From: Rhynchospora pubera
Taxonomy: Eukaryota > Streptophyta > Magnoliopsida > Poales > Cyperaceae
NCBI GenBank assembly: GCA_028095005.1
Contig: CM051460.1
Span: 114,115,039 to 114,179,038 of the forward strand
Direction of reading: 5' to 3'
Length of the DNA stretch: 64,000 nucleotides
Under the pieces are notes generated by a model that ran no database searches, was not told the origin of the DNA, and saw only the letters and a list, made by a program, of their open reading frames with translations. Below are positions 12,786-24,184 of the stretch, one piece after another. A program made the translations under genes and the position numbers. The first letter of the stretch is position 1, and every line of letters starts with the position of its first letter.

Positions 12786-15700
12786 TTAACTTCATGTCTC
12801 TTCTTAATTCTTCCCACCTACCAAATCAGTTTCAATGTCTGCAACTTTCCAAATGCCAAAGAAAATATGATTAAAAGAAATATATATGTAATTCCTGTTA
12901 TTGTAAACTAAGAAACAAAAGTTGATTGCAAATGAGAAAATTAGTACTATTATAAATTAACAACAAACTTAACAACATTGAACCTGCACTTATTACACAA
13001 AAATAGAAATATAATATTGATACCAAATAGAACACAATATGCCTCGCATTCACATAAATACTAAAAGCCAAATTAAATAAGTAAAATTAGAATGTGAATA
13101 TAATACCTTAAAATGTGTTATCTTTCAATGACCTTTTCATAAAATTGCACCATAATGATCCGCTTTTACTTTATTATATTTTCTAAGTAGCCACCATGAC
13201 CAAGGGTTCCATTTCAAGCATTCAACCTTAGTCAAGCTTGCCATTGCGCAATCATGTAGCAGGATTAGATTGCAAGGCAAGTTTTTAGCACATCATATGA
13301 TCATGATTGGTAATTAATTGAAGAGATTATTAGTGGAAGCATATCTTTAAGAGATTCAATAGTTGGTCTATCAGTATTGGTATAAATTGAATTCATTTGC
13401 AAACCCGCATACATCCACAAAAACATCTAATATTTTATTAATTAAAAAAAAGAAATTGTTTTATATCAACTTTACATCCGGTAACAGTAATTGTTATTAT
13501 CACATCACCTTTGATCTAAATTGATGAACTCTCTTTAAGCCAAATTATTAAACAACATGGAAGCAACTTCGTTAGCCAATTTGATAAGAAACTCATTTCT
13601 TACTAATCGAAAAGTTACTTGATGGGATACTTAATTAGATTTGCCTATAGATCATTCACAATTTTATGAAGATATTCTTTATTTATAAATTTTGGCAGCT
13701 AGACTGATCACTGATGCCAAAATCAGCTAGGCTCATATAGCTTTTGGTCACATACTAATTTCATGGTACAACATGAATAATCATAATACGTACTTTTTTT
13801 TTATTAAGTAACTTGGTCTAACTTAAACAGCTTAAAAAAAATCATATAGCTTCTGCTCACCATTTGGATTGACACTTACGATTTGTCTACATACGTACCA
13901 GATTTTTGCTGTTAATGCAGGAGAATGCTCCTGCTAAGATTTTTGTTCTTTTTGGTGGAGCCGGAAATGAGCACCTGCGGTTAGAGAATTTCAGCAGAAA
14001 AATAAATTTATTTGATAGATTATCTAGGCAAGCAACACATAGGTGAAAAGAGCCACAAAAATTTTCAGTTGAATTATCAAAAATTGTTAGCTTCTATTTT
14101 GTCTAAAATATTAATTTGAAAAAAGGACTTACCTTCAAAGAAAAGCCTACCAGTATGAAGCCACCAAATATGAACTTACATGATTTAGTGTGTACTTTCA
14201 ACTTGGTCTAATTTACTATGTTAGACCAAGTTGTGCCTGCAATAGAAATTGAGAAAAAATGTTTAATTTAGACCAAGTTGAAAGTTTATTTAATTTACTA
14301 TGTTATACCTCATCTTTCTTGATGCTTCAAATGTTGTGCCTGCAATAGAAATTGAGAAAAAATGTTGCCAGTAAAGAGTCATACTGGTAGCAATCTAAGA
14401 TAGGAACCCAATTAATTATATATTGTACGATTATATTAATTCGTTCAACATTGACCAAACCTACTAATCAAGTTATTTCGATCAAATGGTGAGCTCCAGG
14501 ATAAATTTTTTTGATGTTGGCATCAACAACTTATTCTCAGATAATCACTGAAGCGATCCTATGTCTGAAGGTGTGGTACCGTACAATCATACAATCTTGA
14601 GAACTATTTGTAGATGATTGTATCTATACTCTTTATAGATGATTGTGTCTATTTTAATCAAATCTAAAAAATGGCAGACACATCATCCTTTCATTTTTAC
14701 GCTATGACAAACAAAGTATCCAATAAATCATCCCACTAATTTATATCGCTTTTACAAATTACCCACAAAATTTCCTTTCCAAGCACATTAAATTCCTAAA
14801 TATCCTTCCTTTTTTTCAATGGCAGATAATTACATATTTAATTACCCAAAAATCATTGCTAATTAAGAAAAAACAGAGATAATTTTTTTACTTTATCACC
14901 ATCTAAATTCTAACAAATGAAGAAATTTGTTAAAAAAAAAAGGTTGCAAATTTTCTAACTAAAGAATCAAATCAAATTCTCGAATAAACAATTGAAACCT
15001 TGTCTCCATGGAGGATTATGCAGCAGCACTTGATTTCCTGGTTGATTGAGGAGTAAAACGATGATTTGGAAAGGAGCGGAACAGGAGAAGAGGAGGGGGT
15101 GGCCGAAGAGCGGCCGTGATTTCCTGGTACAGGAGAAGAGGCGAAGGCATCTGAAGAGGGCGACGGTGATTTTCCGGTACAGAGATCAGTTTGACAGTTT
15201 TCTAACGCTCGCCATGAAGCAATAGAGAGAGGCTCGGGAGAAGAAGAGATCAGTTCTCTCTCTATATTTAAAGATCGCTCATTACTTCAAGGAGAAAGGA
15301 GCTAGTTCTACCGGAATAGAGGAAAGGAGGAGGAGAAGAGAGGAAAGGCGAAAGAGGGGCTCAATTGCTCAAACCATCGTCTTGCCAAAGAGGCGGCGGA
15401 GATCAAAGTAGATCAGGGGACACAGCATCTGTGTAAAAAGAAAAATTGCGCTGCCGACTAAACACCGTGAGCCGGGTCAATTATATGACCTTAAGAGTCG
15501 ATACAAAATTAACTATAGAGTTTACGTTGCAAAATTTCCAGAAAAAATTGAAGGCACAAATCATCAACTAAGCAAAAATTGCTTGCCGTGTCGGCTAAAT
15601 TTTTAACGAAACCATTTCGACTCCCACGACTTTTTATTTATAATACTGATGTTGTAAAACAACTCATATATGTACAATGCAATTCCTGTCTCTGTTACAA

Positions 15701-16340
15701 AAGCATTGAGTAATTTAATATGCTATAAATTTTCAAAGGTCATCAAATTTGTCGTTCGTTGTAAACTGATCATTAAATTATATTATATTCGGTTTCAAGA
15801 TATGAATTTTCAACTTGCTCAAACCAAGTCGCTTCGTGATTTTTCATCCAAACCTACCTACCAGCATATCGACATAATCTGCATCAGCGATAAGTAATGT
15901 TCACAATGATAAATTTCAAATTACTAAAACAAGTCATATTAGCACAAAATTACTCATACATATCTAAAAATTACTCTCATCATTAGCATGTCCGTATCGG
16001 TGTCGGTTAATCTAACAATTGAAACAATGTTTATTATTATCAAGGAAAAAATAATGTTCATTTATATTTATTCGAATGGCTACCTAATAAACAATATAAA
16101 ATTTCAAAGTATTTTACTAAAAAAAAAATTCAAAGTAGTTGCTTTGATAGTAGTTACTCAAAAGATAAAGTACTCAATAATGCACATCACATGAAGGAAA
16201 TTACAATAACATTTTCTCATAAAAAAAGAGTTATTAGGTAATTTGGCAATTTTCATTGTTTTAAAATAAAGCAAACTATTTTGGCGATTCAAAGTATTTG
16301 AAAAGTATTTTTCTTCTTTTATTTGAAGTTTTGAGGATTG
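12786..16340. other. AT-rich intergenic region, no gene recognised
   Basis: No ORF with a recognisable domain. A local duplication is seen: GTGCCTGCAATAGAAATTG and the following GAGAAAAAATGTT occur at about 14234 and again at about 14335. A short inverted repeat CAACTTGGTCTAA / TTAGACCAAGTTG lies at about 14199-14231. Around 15000-15480 is a purine-rich, less AT-rich stretch. On the minus strand it resembles a promoter and 5' leader (TTTAAATATAGAG followed by CT-rich sequence), but no coding exon follows. It could be the orphan promoter of a lost gene. Confidence 0.5.
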
Positions 16341-16356
16341 AATAAAAAATACTTTT

Positions 16357-16753
16357 TTTTTGAAGAAAAACAAGGATCAAGCCTCTGCCTTATATTAATA
16401 AAATAAAGTATAAGAGTTTACAAAGTTTAGCAAGAAGCTAAACTCAACAAAACAGAAAAAAACAGAAAAAAACACTAAAAAGAAAATCTAAAAGGAGACA
16501 AATAATCCGGATAAGCTTGAATAAGCTCTCTGAAGCTTAATTCTCAAAAAAAGAAAAAAGTAAAAGCATTGAAAGAAAAAGTGGCTATGTCCTAAAGAAT
16601 TTCCACTCCAAGAGAATTTCCAACAGAAAATCAGATGGCTGTTTAGAAGAATCTTGAAAAATTCTACAGCACCTTTCTCTCCAAGTGATAAAAAAAGTAA
16701 CTGCAAATAGGTCCCTGTAAGTTCCTAAAATTGCAGAATTCTGTAGAATGGTA
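16357..16753 (-). mobile_element. LINE copy 1, 3' part (split by LTR element)
   Basis: This is the 3' end and oligo(A) tail (T-run on the plus strand from 16353) of a minus-strand non-LTR retrotransposon. It shares its 3'-terminal block (GAAAAACA-GG-TCAAGCCTCT on the plus strand) with the second LINE at 55312. The 16-bp target duplication AATAAAAAATACTTTT is at 16341-16356 and again at 22921-22936, on the far side of the inserted LTR element. That proves the two halves are one insertion. Confidence 0.8.
16749..16753. repeat. Target-site duplication of the gag-only LTR element (left)
   Basis: TGGTA at 16749-16753 is repeated exactly at 22143-22147, directly outside the TG...CA ends of the LTRs. 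It is the 5-bp duplication expected for an LTR retrotransposon. Confidence 0.85.
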
Positions 16754-18210
16754 TGTTGTCCCTAAGGGGGGCGGCATAATCAAGGTTTAGCGGAAGCAAT
16801 TAAGGTTTTAGACCGGTTTGGTTTGAACTACCCTAACACACTTCAATTGGTACCCAATACAAGCAAGCACACAAGCAATTCAAGTACAACAAGATAATAA
16901 AGAGAAAAAGAGAGAGAGAAATTGAACACTCGGTATGATTACGGAGTTCCGACCCGCTAGGAAATGCTAGCCTTAGTCGTACGTCTCCGGGAGTTTCGCT
17001 ACCACACAAGGGCGCGCTCCGTTCAATTCCACAACGAACGGGACTACAACTTCGAACCAAATCACCTCGTCACAAGGACACTCGAGGCGGATCGGCCTAA
17101 CTCGAATGGCACAACGGCCTCAAAGGAGAAGAGCTCTCAACCTATTCCAACCTACACCTAGCGACAACGTCGGGACGGTGGTGTTTGAGGCTACTAAATC
17201 TCTCAAAATGGTCTAGCTATGAAAAGCTCAAGTGGGAGAGTATCCCTATGCTCAAAAGCTCAATTCTGGTCTAATTTGGCAAAGTGAAGCTCTCAACAAA
17301 TCTAGCAATTAACACTAGTGGATTGGTTTGCACACTCTAATCTCAATGATTTTGCTAAATTAATGCTCAAACACAAGAGAGAGTAATGTCTAATTGGTTG
17401 GAGCTCAAAAGGGAGGAATTTCAAAGGTTTCAAAAATCACTGAACAGTTCCAAGAGACCTCATATATATAGAGGGCGCCAACAGCTCCAAAAACTAGTCA
17501 AGACAGACTCTACCGTTATACAACGCTATATGTCGTTGTACAACGCAGAAATAGCCGTTGAAAAATCAAACGGTCACAAACAATAACGTTGTGAGTTGTC
17601 AGAGCGTTGTGTAACGTTGTATAGCGTTGCACAACGCTTCAGCAAAATCCAAAGCAGAAACTCGACAGTTCCGTTGGAACTTGTCAGAGCGTTGTGTAAC
17701 GCTTGGTAGCGTTGCACAACGAAGTCAAGAAAAGAATCAAGGCAGAACTGACAAACTCAAACAATATTGTCAGAACGTCATACGACGCTGAATGTCGTTA
17801 CACAACGTGGCCGTTGAACAACGCTTTCCAGCGTTGTATGACGTGGACAGAACGACTGAGCGATGTCTGAGCGAAGTTTAGGTGCATGACTCAGACTAAC
17901 GTTGTGTCACGCTCTAGGGCGTCACACAACGTGCTCGTTGCACAACGCTTTCCAGCGTTGTATGACGCGGACAGAACAACTGAGCATTTTACCAGCAAAT
18001 TGATTGAGATTAGTTTAGAGTTTAATTAAACCTTAACTAAGGATTCTAACTAGTCCAAAGCAATCTCTTGAAGCTCCAAACTATGCGCCACACTTGCTTT
18101 AATCCATTCTTCATAATTTGCATCTTCTTCCTATAAAACTCAAAGAAGATTGTTAAATGCCAAATGATATTGTTTTGCAATCGACAAACTTAGAGACGTT
18201 TAGTACAACA
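16754..18210 (-). repeat. 3' LTR of gag-only LTR retrotransposon
   Basis: This 1457-bp LTR begins TGTTGTCCC and ends TTTAGTACAACA on the plus strand, so it has TG...CA ends in either reading. It matches 20687-22142 almost base for base. A minus-strand TATA-like TATATATA lies at about 17462-17471. A block at 17511-17965 holds many near-palindromic copies of CGTTGYRCAACG; for example CGTTGTACAACG at 17534-17545 is a perfect palindrome. Confidence 0.88.
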
Positions 18211-18225
18211 ATCTCCCCCTTTTGA
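18211..18225 (-). other. Polypurine tract of gag-only element
   Basis: Read on the minus strand, AAAAGGGGGAGAT sits immediately before the 3' LTR. This is the expected priming site for plus-strand DNA synthesis. Confidence 0.75.
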
Positions 18226-18509
18226 CGATTTGCAAAACAATATCATTAGTAAAGCGATTAAAATTTGGCATTTCACAAGCTTTACTACAATTCTCTCCCT
18301 TTTTGTAAATCGACAAAAAGTGAAAATTGTAGCAAGTTCCCCCTAAATTTATGGCTCCCCCTTAATTTTGGAGAAAAGGAATTGGAGAACCAATTTAGAG
18401 CACTACACAAAGTAGTGTGACCAAATTTAACCTCTCAAATAAAAAAAGATAGAAATAAAGAGGCTCCCCCTAAAAATTTGGCTTATAAGACCGGGGGTTA
18501 ACTTGGTAT

Positions 18510-20630
18510 TTACGCCACATTAGTTACCATACCACTAGTTGTACCACTTAAGGTACAAGCTTTTGGAACCCACTTACTTTTGGACTCACTATTTGGTTTC
18601 CTAAGTTTGCATTCCAACGAGATATGACCATTTTGACAACAATAGTTGCATTATGCATTGGTTGGCTTAGGCATGGTAGAACCCTTGACAAAATGAGAAT
18701 AGTAATGGGCTCTAAGGTATTCGGCCTTCTTCTTAGGATCATTGGATGAGGCATTAAAATCCTTTTTGCGATCCTTTTGGAAATGTTGGGAAACATTCTT
18801 TTGATGCTCATTGGATTGAGCTTTGTGGTTTTGTGAAAAGTGTTGCTATTTAAATTCATAAAACCATCCATCGGGTCCTTTAAAATAAATTTTATTGGAC
18901 GCCTTTGGAACAAAAACCTTCTTTTCTTGATTTTGCAAATTCTTTTCATTTTGCACTCTAGTGTTTCTAGGTTTTCTTTGGTACATATGTGCATGACAAC
19001 GAGAATTCCTAGGTTTTTGAAATTGTGTGTTTTGTGCAACATGTTTCCCATTTTTGTATGACAAGTTCTTTTTCTTGGTTTGATAAGGCTTTTGGTAACC
19101 AAGATCGGACTTGTCATGAGGCTTTTGACCTTTGAAAAGGTTTTTCAAATCCGTTTTAGGAGCTTGGGTTAAAATCGATTTTTCAAGTTGTTTTTCAAGC
19201 TCCTTAATTTTAGCCTCATACTCACCCATTTTAGAAGTAAGCTCATCTACCTTAGTTTTTAGGGTTTTTATGGTGTCGTCTTTTCTAACTAAGGCATCAT
19301 GGGTGGAATCAAGAATAGAATTCAACCTATCACAATCAACACATTTGGTTGAACAAGTTGGTTCATCATCACTCTCACTATCACTACTACTAAGAGATTC
19401 ATTGAGAGGAAGATATACCTTAGGAGAGTTCGACTTTGGTGAAGTTGGTGGAGATGGAGGTGTGGTTGCCTTACGCGCTTGAAGTAGCGGATGAACAAAT
19501 CTTGTCCCTTGATTGAACTCATTGAGGATGTCCTTCACGAAGTCATCTTCCACATCATCCGTTGAGAATACCACCTCTTCCACATTTGCCACCAAAGCAT
19601 ACACTTCATGAGAATCCGAGTCGGATGAGCTAGTGTTGGACTCAACTTCCCATAAGGCATGCATGGCTTGAGCCTTCTTCTTTTCCTTCTTGTGCTTAGG
19701 CTTTGGCTTGTCGGTTTGCACTTGAGGGAAAAGCTTGTGACACTTGTGCATGAAATACCCTTCTTTGTTGCACACAAAACACAACTCCCGTTCATCATTG
19801 GCTAATCTCTCATTGTTGAACTTCTTCTCATGCTTGAGCAACCCACGAAACATCTTCTCAATCACCACCTCTTGCTTTGTCTCATCAAGCTCGTAGAGGT
19901 TTAATGGTGTTTGATGTGGGTATCGGCGATGAGAGGATCGAGATGATGATGTGGATGCGGGATTGCTTGTGGAGGTCATGGCTAAGGTTCTTGGAGGATG
20001 CTCTAGTTTGGCGAGTTGCTTGAGCTTCTCCTCAACACATCGAAGCTCGGTGTACATTTGCTCCGGGGTGTACTCATGGTCCATTCGGATAATGGTCTCA
20101 AGCGACGTGATGTGAGCATCCCATTCGTGCCTTCTACTCATAGCTCGCAACATCTTCCCTACAATCTTGCCATTTGTTAGGGGCTAACCTCCTTCGGTGA
20201 ATTCATTTTGGAGTTGTACAAGACGAGTGTACATATCCTCAATGGATTCACCATCCTTTATGTGGAAATTCTCAAATTGAGAATACAACTCATACAATCT
20301 AGAGTGTCTAATTTGAGAATTTCCCTCATAACGGGTGAGGAGAGCCATCCACATATCATGTGCTAAATCATATCTACAAAGGGTCATACCAATTGATTCA
20401 TGGACCGAGGCTAATATGGCATTAACCGCACAATCATTGTCCCTTTGGTTATCACGGGACTTCTTGGTCAAATCGGTAGAATTTGGTTTAAGTTCGGGGG
20501 TATACCGATTTTCTACCACATGCCAATATCCCAAGATATTGAGGTAGTTCACCATGCATCTCTTCCAAAAAGAGAAATTTCTACAATTTTGGCCTAATTT
20601 ATCCGGTCTCTCTACAAACCAAGCCGCCAT
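18510..20630 (-). pseudogene. Copia-type gag (UBN2-like) with two zinc knuckles, three in-frame stops
   Basis: This is the only coding content of the element. It reads in one frame from ATG 20630-20628 to TAA 18510-18512, about 707 codons, but is broken by in-frame TAG at 20184-20186, TAG at 18846-18848 and TAA at 18651-18653. The N-terminal about 150 residues are a UBN2/gag-like capsid domain. A first knuckle CFVCNKEGYFMHKC has Tyr where the zinc-binding His should be. An acidic/serine-rich linker follows, then a coiled coil (LKTKVDELTSKMGEYEAKIK), a K/N-rich basic stretch and a second CCHC knuckle CNYCCQNGHISLEC near the end. No protease, integrase or reverse transcriptase follows; the frame ends about 300 bp before the LTR. 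The stops look like point mutations. Confidence 0.82.
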
Positions 20631-20671
20631 GACCGAAAACCGAGATTAAGAATAACTTAATCGAGGTTCCC

Positions 20672-20683
20672 GCTCTGATACCA
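20672..20683 (-). other. Primer-binding site (initiator tRNA-Met type)
   Basis: On the minus strand TGGTATCAGAGC, followed by GGGAACCTCGA, lies three bases inside the 5' LTR (20687-22142). This is the common plant copia primer-binding site complementary to the 3' end of tRNA-iMet. Confidence 0.85.
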
Positions 20684-20686
20684 CTT

Positions 20687-22142
20687 TGTTGTCCCTAAGG
20701 GGGCGGCTTAATCAAGGTTTAGCGGAAGCAATTAAGGTTTTAGACCGGTTTGGTATGAACTACCCTAACACACTTCAATTGGTACCCAATACAAGCAAGC
20801 ACACAAGCAATTCAAGTATAGCAAGATAATAAAGAGAAAAAGAGAGAGAGAAATTGAACACTCGGTATGATTACAGAGTTCCGACCCGCTAGGAAATGCT
20901 AGCCTTAGTCGTACGTCTCCGGGAGTTTCGCTACCACACAAGGGCGCGCTCCGTTCAATTCCACAAAGAACGGGACTACAACTTCGAACCGAATCACCTC
21001 GTCACAAGGACACTCAAGGCGAATCGGCCTAACTCGAATGGCACAACGGCCTCAAAGGAGAAGAGCTCTCAACCTATTCCAACCTACACCCAGCGACAAC
21101 GTCGGGGCGGTGGTGTTTGAGGCTACTAAATCTCTCAAGATGGTCTAGCTATGAAAAGCTCAATTGGGAGAGTATCCCTATGCTTAAAGGCTCAATTCTG
21201 GTCTAATTTTGCAAAGTGAAGCTCTCAACAAATCTAGCAATTAACACTAGTGAATTGGTTTGCACACTCTAATCTCAATGATTTTGCTAAATTAATGCTC
21301 AAACACAAGAGAGAGTAATGTCTAACTGGTTGGAGCTCAAAAGGGAGGAATTTCAAAGGTTTCAAAAGTCAATGAACAGTTTCAAGAGGCCTCATATATA
21401 TAGAGGGCGCCAACAGCTCCAAAAACCAGTCAAGACAGACTCTACCGTTATACAACGCTATATGCCGTTGTACAATGCAGAAATAGCCGTTGAAAAATCA
21501 AACGGTCACAGACAATAACGTTGTGAGTTGTCAGAGCGTTGTGCAACGTTGTATAGCGTTGAACAACGCTTCAGCAAAATCCAAAGCAGAAGCTCGACAG
21601 TTCCGTTGAAACTTGTCAGAGCGTTGTGTAACGCTTGGTAGCGTTGCACAACGAAGTCAAGAAAAGAATCAAGGCAGAACTGACAAACTCAAACAATATT
21701 GTCAGAACGTCATACGACGCTGAATGTCGTTACACAACGTGGCCGTTGCACAACGCTTTCCAGCGTTGTATGACGCGGACAGAACGACTGAGCGATGTCT
21801 GAGCGAAGTTTAGGTGCATGACTCAGACTAACGTTGTGTAACGCTGTAGGGCGTCGCACAACGTGGTTGTTGCACAACGCTTTCCAGCGTTGTATGACGC
21901 GGACAGAACAACTGAGCATTTTACCAACAAATTGATTAAGATTAGTTTAAAGTTTAATTAAACCTTAACTAAGGATTCTAACTAGTCCAAAGCAATCTCT
22001 TGAAGCTCCAAACTATGCGCCACACTTGCTTTAATCCATTCTTCATAATTTGCATCTTCTTCCTATAAAACTCAAAGAAGATTGTTAAATGTCAAATGAT
22101 ATTGTTTTGCAATCGACAAACTTAGAGAAGTTTAGTACAACA
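20687..22142 (-). repeat. 5' LTR of gag-only LTR retrotransposon
   Basis: A 1456-bp partner of 16754-18210, differing by scattered substitutions. It carries the same TATA-like sequence (minus strand, about 21393-21402) and the palindrome array (about 21444-21905). The whole element, 16754-22142, is 5389 bp on the minus strand. It resembles the class described as terminal-repeat retrotransposons with a GAG domain (TR-GAG), presumably mobilised by an autonomous copia relative. Confidence 0.88.
21394..21402 (-). promoter_or_regulatory. Putative TATA box in 5' LTR
   Basis: The minus strand reads GCGCCCTCTATATATATGAG. This is a TATA-box-like sequence in the middle of the 5' LTR, placed where a retrotransposon promoter would be expected. 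It is conserved in the partner LTR. Confidence 0.5.
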
Positions 22143-22147
22143 TGGTA

Positions 22148-22920
22148 GTATGGAGTAAAGGAATAGTATCAGTAGGGTCTATGCTTCTCACCTCTTGAGA
22201 AGCCAACAATAAGTCCCTCAAAGCTTTGAAAAAGAGGCATGAATTGAAAAGATGTTGTACTGTTTCACTGTCACAGCAACATAAGACACATCTGTTAGGT
22301 AAGCTCCGCCCTCTCTTTTGTAGATTGTCCAAAGTGGCAATCTTATTTTGAAATATGAGCCAAAGAAAAAATTTGAATCTCAGTGGAATCTTCATTTTCC
22401 AAATAGAAGTTAGAGAAGAGGATGACATGGGTAGCAAGTAATAATTTTGTAAAGAGAGCTTGTGGAAAAAACACCTGAAGTACTCTCCAATTTCCAAAAT
22501 GTTCAATCAGATTCAGTAATTGCTTGATTAGAAAGTAAAGGAACCACCAATTGTAGAAGAGAGGTAAGCTGATCCAGTGCAACATTTGAAGTGCTGAGCA
22601 AAGGAGAAAAAAGATAAAGTGAATTCTGAACGCCAGAACTGAATTCACGAACATAAATTAGCTGATTAATTGCAAAAGAATACAAATCTGGAAAAGAATA
22701 TTGAAGAATTTGTGAAGTCCAATTATGCTGCCAGAACAAAATTCTTTTTCCATCAGAAATTTGGAAAAACAAACCCACATTCATCAGATGAGTTAAGCGC
22801 TTGAGATGAAGAGTGAGTTTGCTGTTAGTAGGAAAGAAGGAGAGAACCAGACTGAAGTGTAGAAGTCAAAGGTTTCCATAGAGTAGGAGTAGGCCAAGAC
22901 CATTTCCAAAGCCACTTAGT
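22148..22920 (-). pseudogene. LINE copy 1, 5' part: reverse-transcriptase C-terminal zf-RVT region
   Basis: Decayed C-terminal part of a LINE ORF2. Residues FQISDGKRILFWQHNW (about 22720-22770) match the region just downstream of the RT domain. After a frame break, WKMKIPLRFKFFLWLIFQNK and then CVLCCCDSETVQHLF (about 22230-22410) form the zinc-binding zf-RVT domain. The element is 5'-truncated at 22920 and flanked by the 16-bp duplication at 22921-22936. The gag-only LTR element sits at 16754-22142, inside it. Endonuclease and most of RT are absent. Confidence 0.8.
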
Positions 22921-22936
22921 AATAAAAAATACTTTT

Positions 22937-24090
22937 AAACGTTGTGCATTGATATCATCGTATAAAAAACATTCCAAGCTGCGCGAAGCATAAAGTATTG
23001 ATTTAAGTGAGTCGGATTTCCATAAAGATTAAGTTTTTTTATTTTAATAAATTTTTAAGATGATTTACAAACTTATTGTCGGAAATTTCAAGTAAATCGT
23101 CATCGATATTCGATAGTGAATTTAATACATTAGATCATCCAGTTATCTACCGTCAATAGATATTTTCTAAAATTAAATTCGACAGATTAAACCGGACTAA
23201 GGTGAAGTCTAATTTTTTTTTTTATAACTTGTAAACACATCGAAGGAAGAGAATTTTCAGATTGTGCTTCAAAAAAAAAAAAAAAAGAAATCTCAAATTG
23301 ACAGTTGGGCCCCGAAGTTCGCAACATTGTCCGGATTGCTTCGTGGATCGTAGACTGAGTCCATTCTTGTCGAGGTTGTTTAGAGTAAAATATTGGAGAA
23401 AGTACAAATACTTCTCTATGTAGCGTATAATTCGAACCGTCCGATCAGATCTCAACGGTTTATTTTTTCCGGACCTTATAATTTGATTACATACATGGAG
23501 CTCTCTCATCCATCCAGATCTGATCGGACGGTCCTGTGCCGCACGACACAGAATCTGGATTAGGGGGAGGGGGTTAGAGAGTCTCTTCTACTATTGACAA
23601 CATGGTAAACAGAGTTGCAAGCTATAAGCTCTTGAATTTTTTTATTGGCAGCAACGCGCCGACCTTTTTAGTAAAACACGGGGCTGCTACATGATTGTTA
23701 TAAATTAATCCTCAAATAATTTTTTACGCTATAATCGGACCATCATTTGGTTGAACCACGGCATTAGTTGAGCTGCATACGAAAAGTCACATGCAAAGTC
23801 TTCAGTCAATTTGACTGTTCATACTAAGTGCCACAATCACAACAATATTAAACCAAAATATAGGATCAAATTTTAATATGATATAGGTCTATAGGACAAC
23901 CAAATTGAATTATCATAGAAATGAACTTGACAATTAAATTGGGATCCATTATGAGTCAGTAAAAAGGAATTTTCAATTGATTGGTAATCCCAGTTTGTGG
24001 AGGGTTCTCATAGTAAGATGCAGGGAAGCCGCTTGTTGTGCGCGTATATTGACTGGAATCCAAGATAAATTAATTATCAGCAGGTACGCG
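22937..24090. other. Intergenic region upstream of the Rx_N-only gene
   Basis: AT-rich, without a recognised gene. Around 23430-23570 lies a GC-richer repeat with GAACCGTCCGATCAGATC and GATCTGATCGGACGGTCC arms, related to the repeat at 9270-9435. No other element was delimited. Confidence 0.4.
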
Positions 24091-24093
24091 TAT

Positions 24094-24101
24094 TATAAAT
24101 A
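24094..24101 (+). promoter_or_regulatory. Putative TATA box of the Rx_N-only gene
   Basis: TATAAATA lies 91 bp upstream of the start codon at 24185, a normal spacing for a plant TATA box plus short leader. No other good TATA box lies nearer. Confidence 0.55.
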
Positions 24102-24184
24102 GCGCCAAATCTTGATCCAAACCGAAGCTCACAGTCACAGACCCAATCTTGATCTTTCCCTCTGTAGTCGAAAATAATGTGCTG

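Noticed and set aside
17511..17965. CRISPR-like array
   Set aside because: The repeats are short, variable palindromes with irregular spacing inside a retrotransposon LTR of a plant genome. There are no uniform repeats, spacers or cas genes.
18548..19117. 189-codon minus-strand frame in the gag-only element
   Set aside because: It is a +1-shifted reading. The zinc knuckle and basic tail are coded in the main gag frame, which resumes after the stops.
19132..19482. Plus-strand open frame opposite gag coiled coil
   Set aside because: It is the reverse complement of the low-complexity serine/acidic gag linker, so a shadow.
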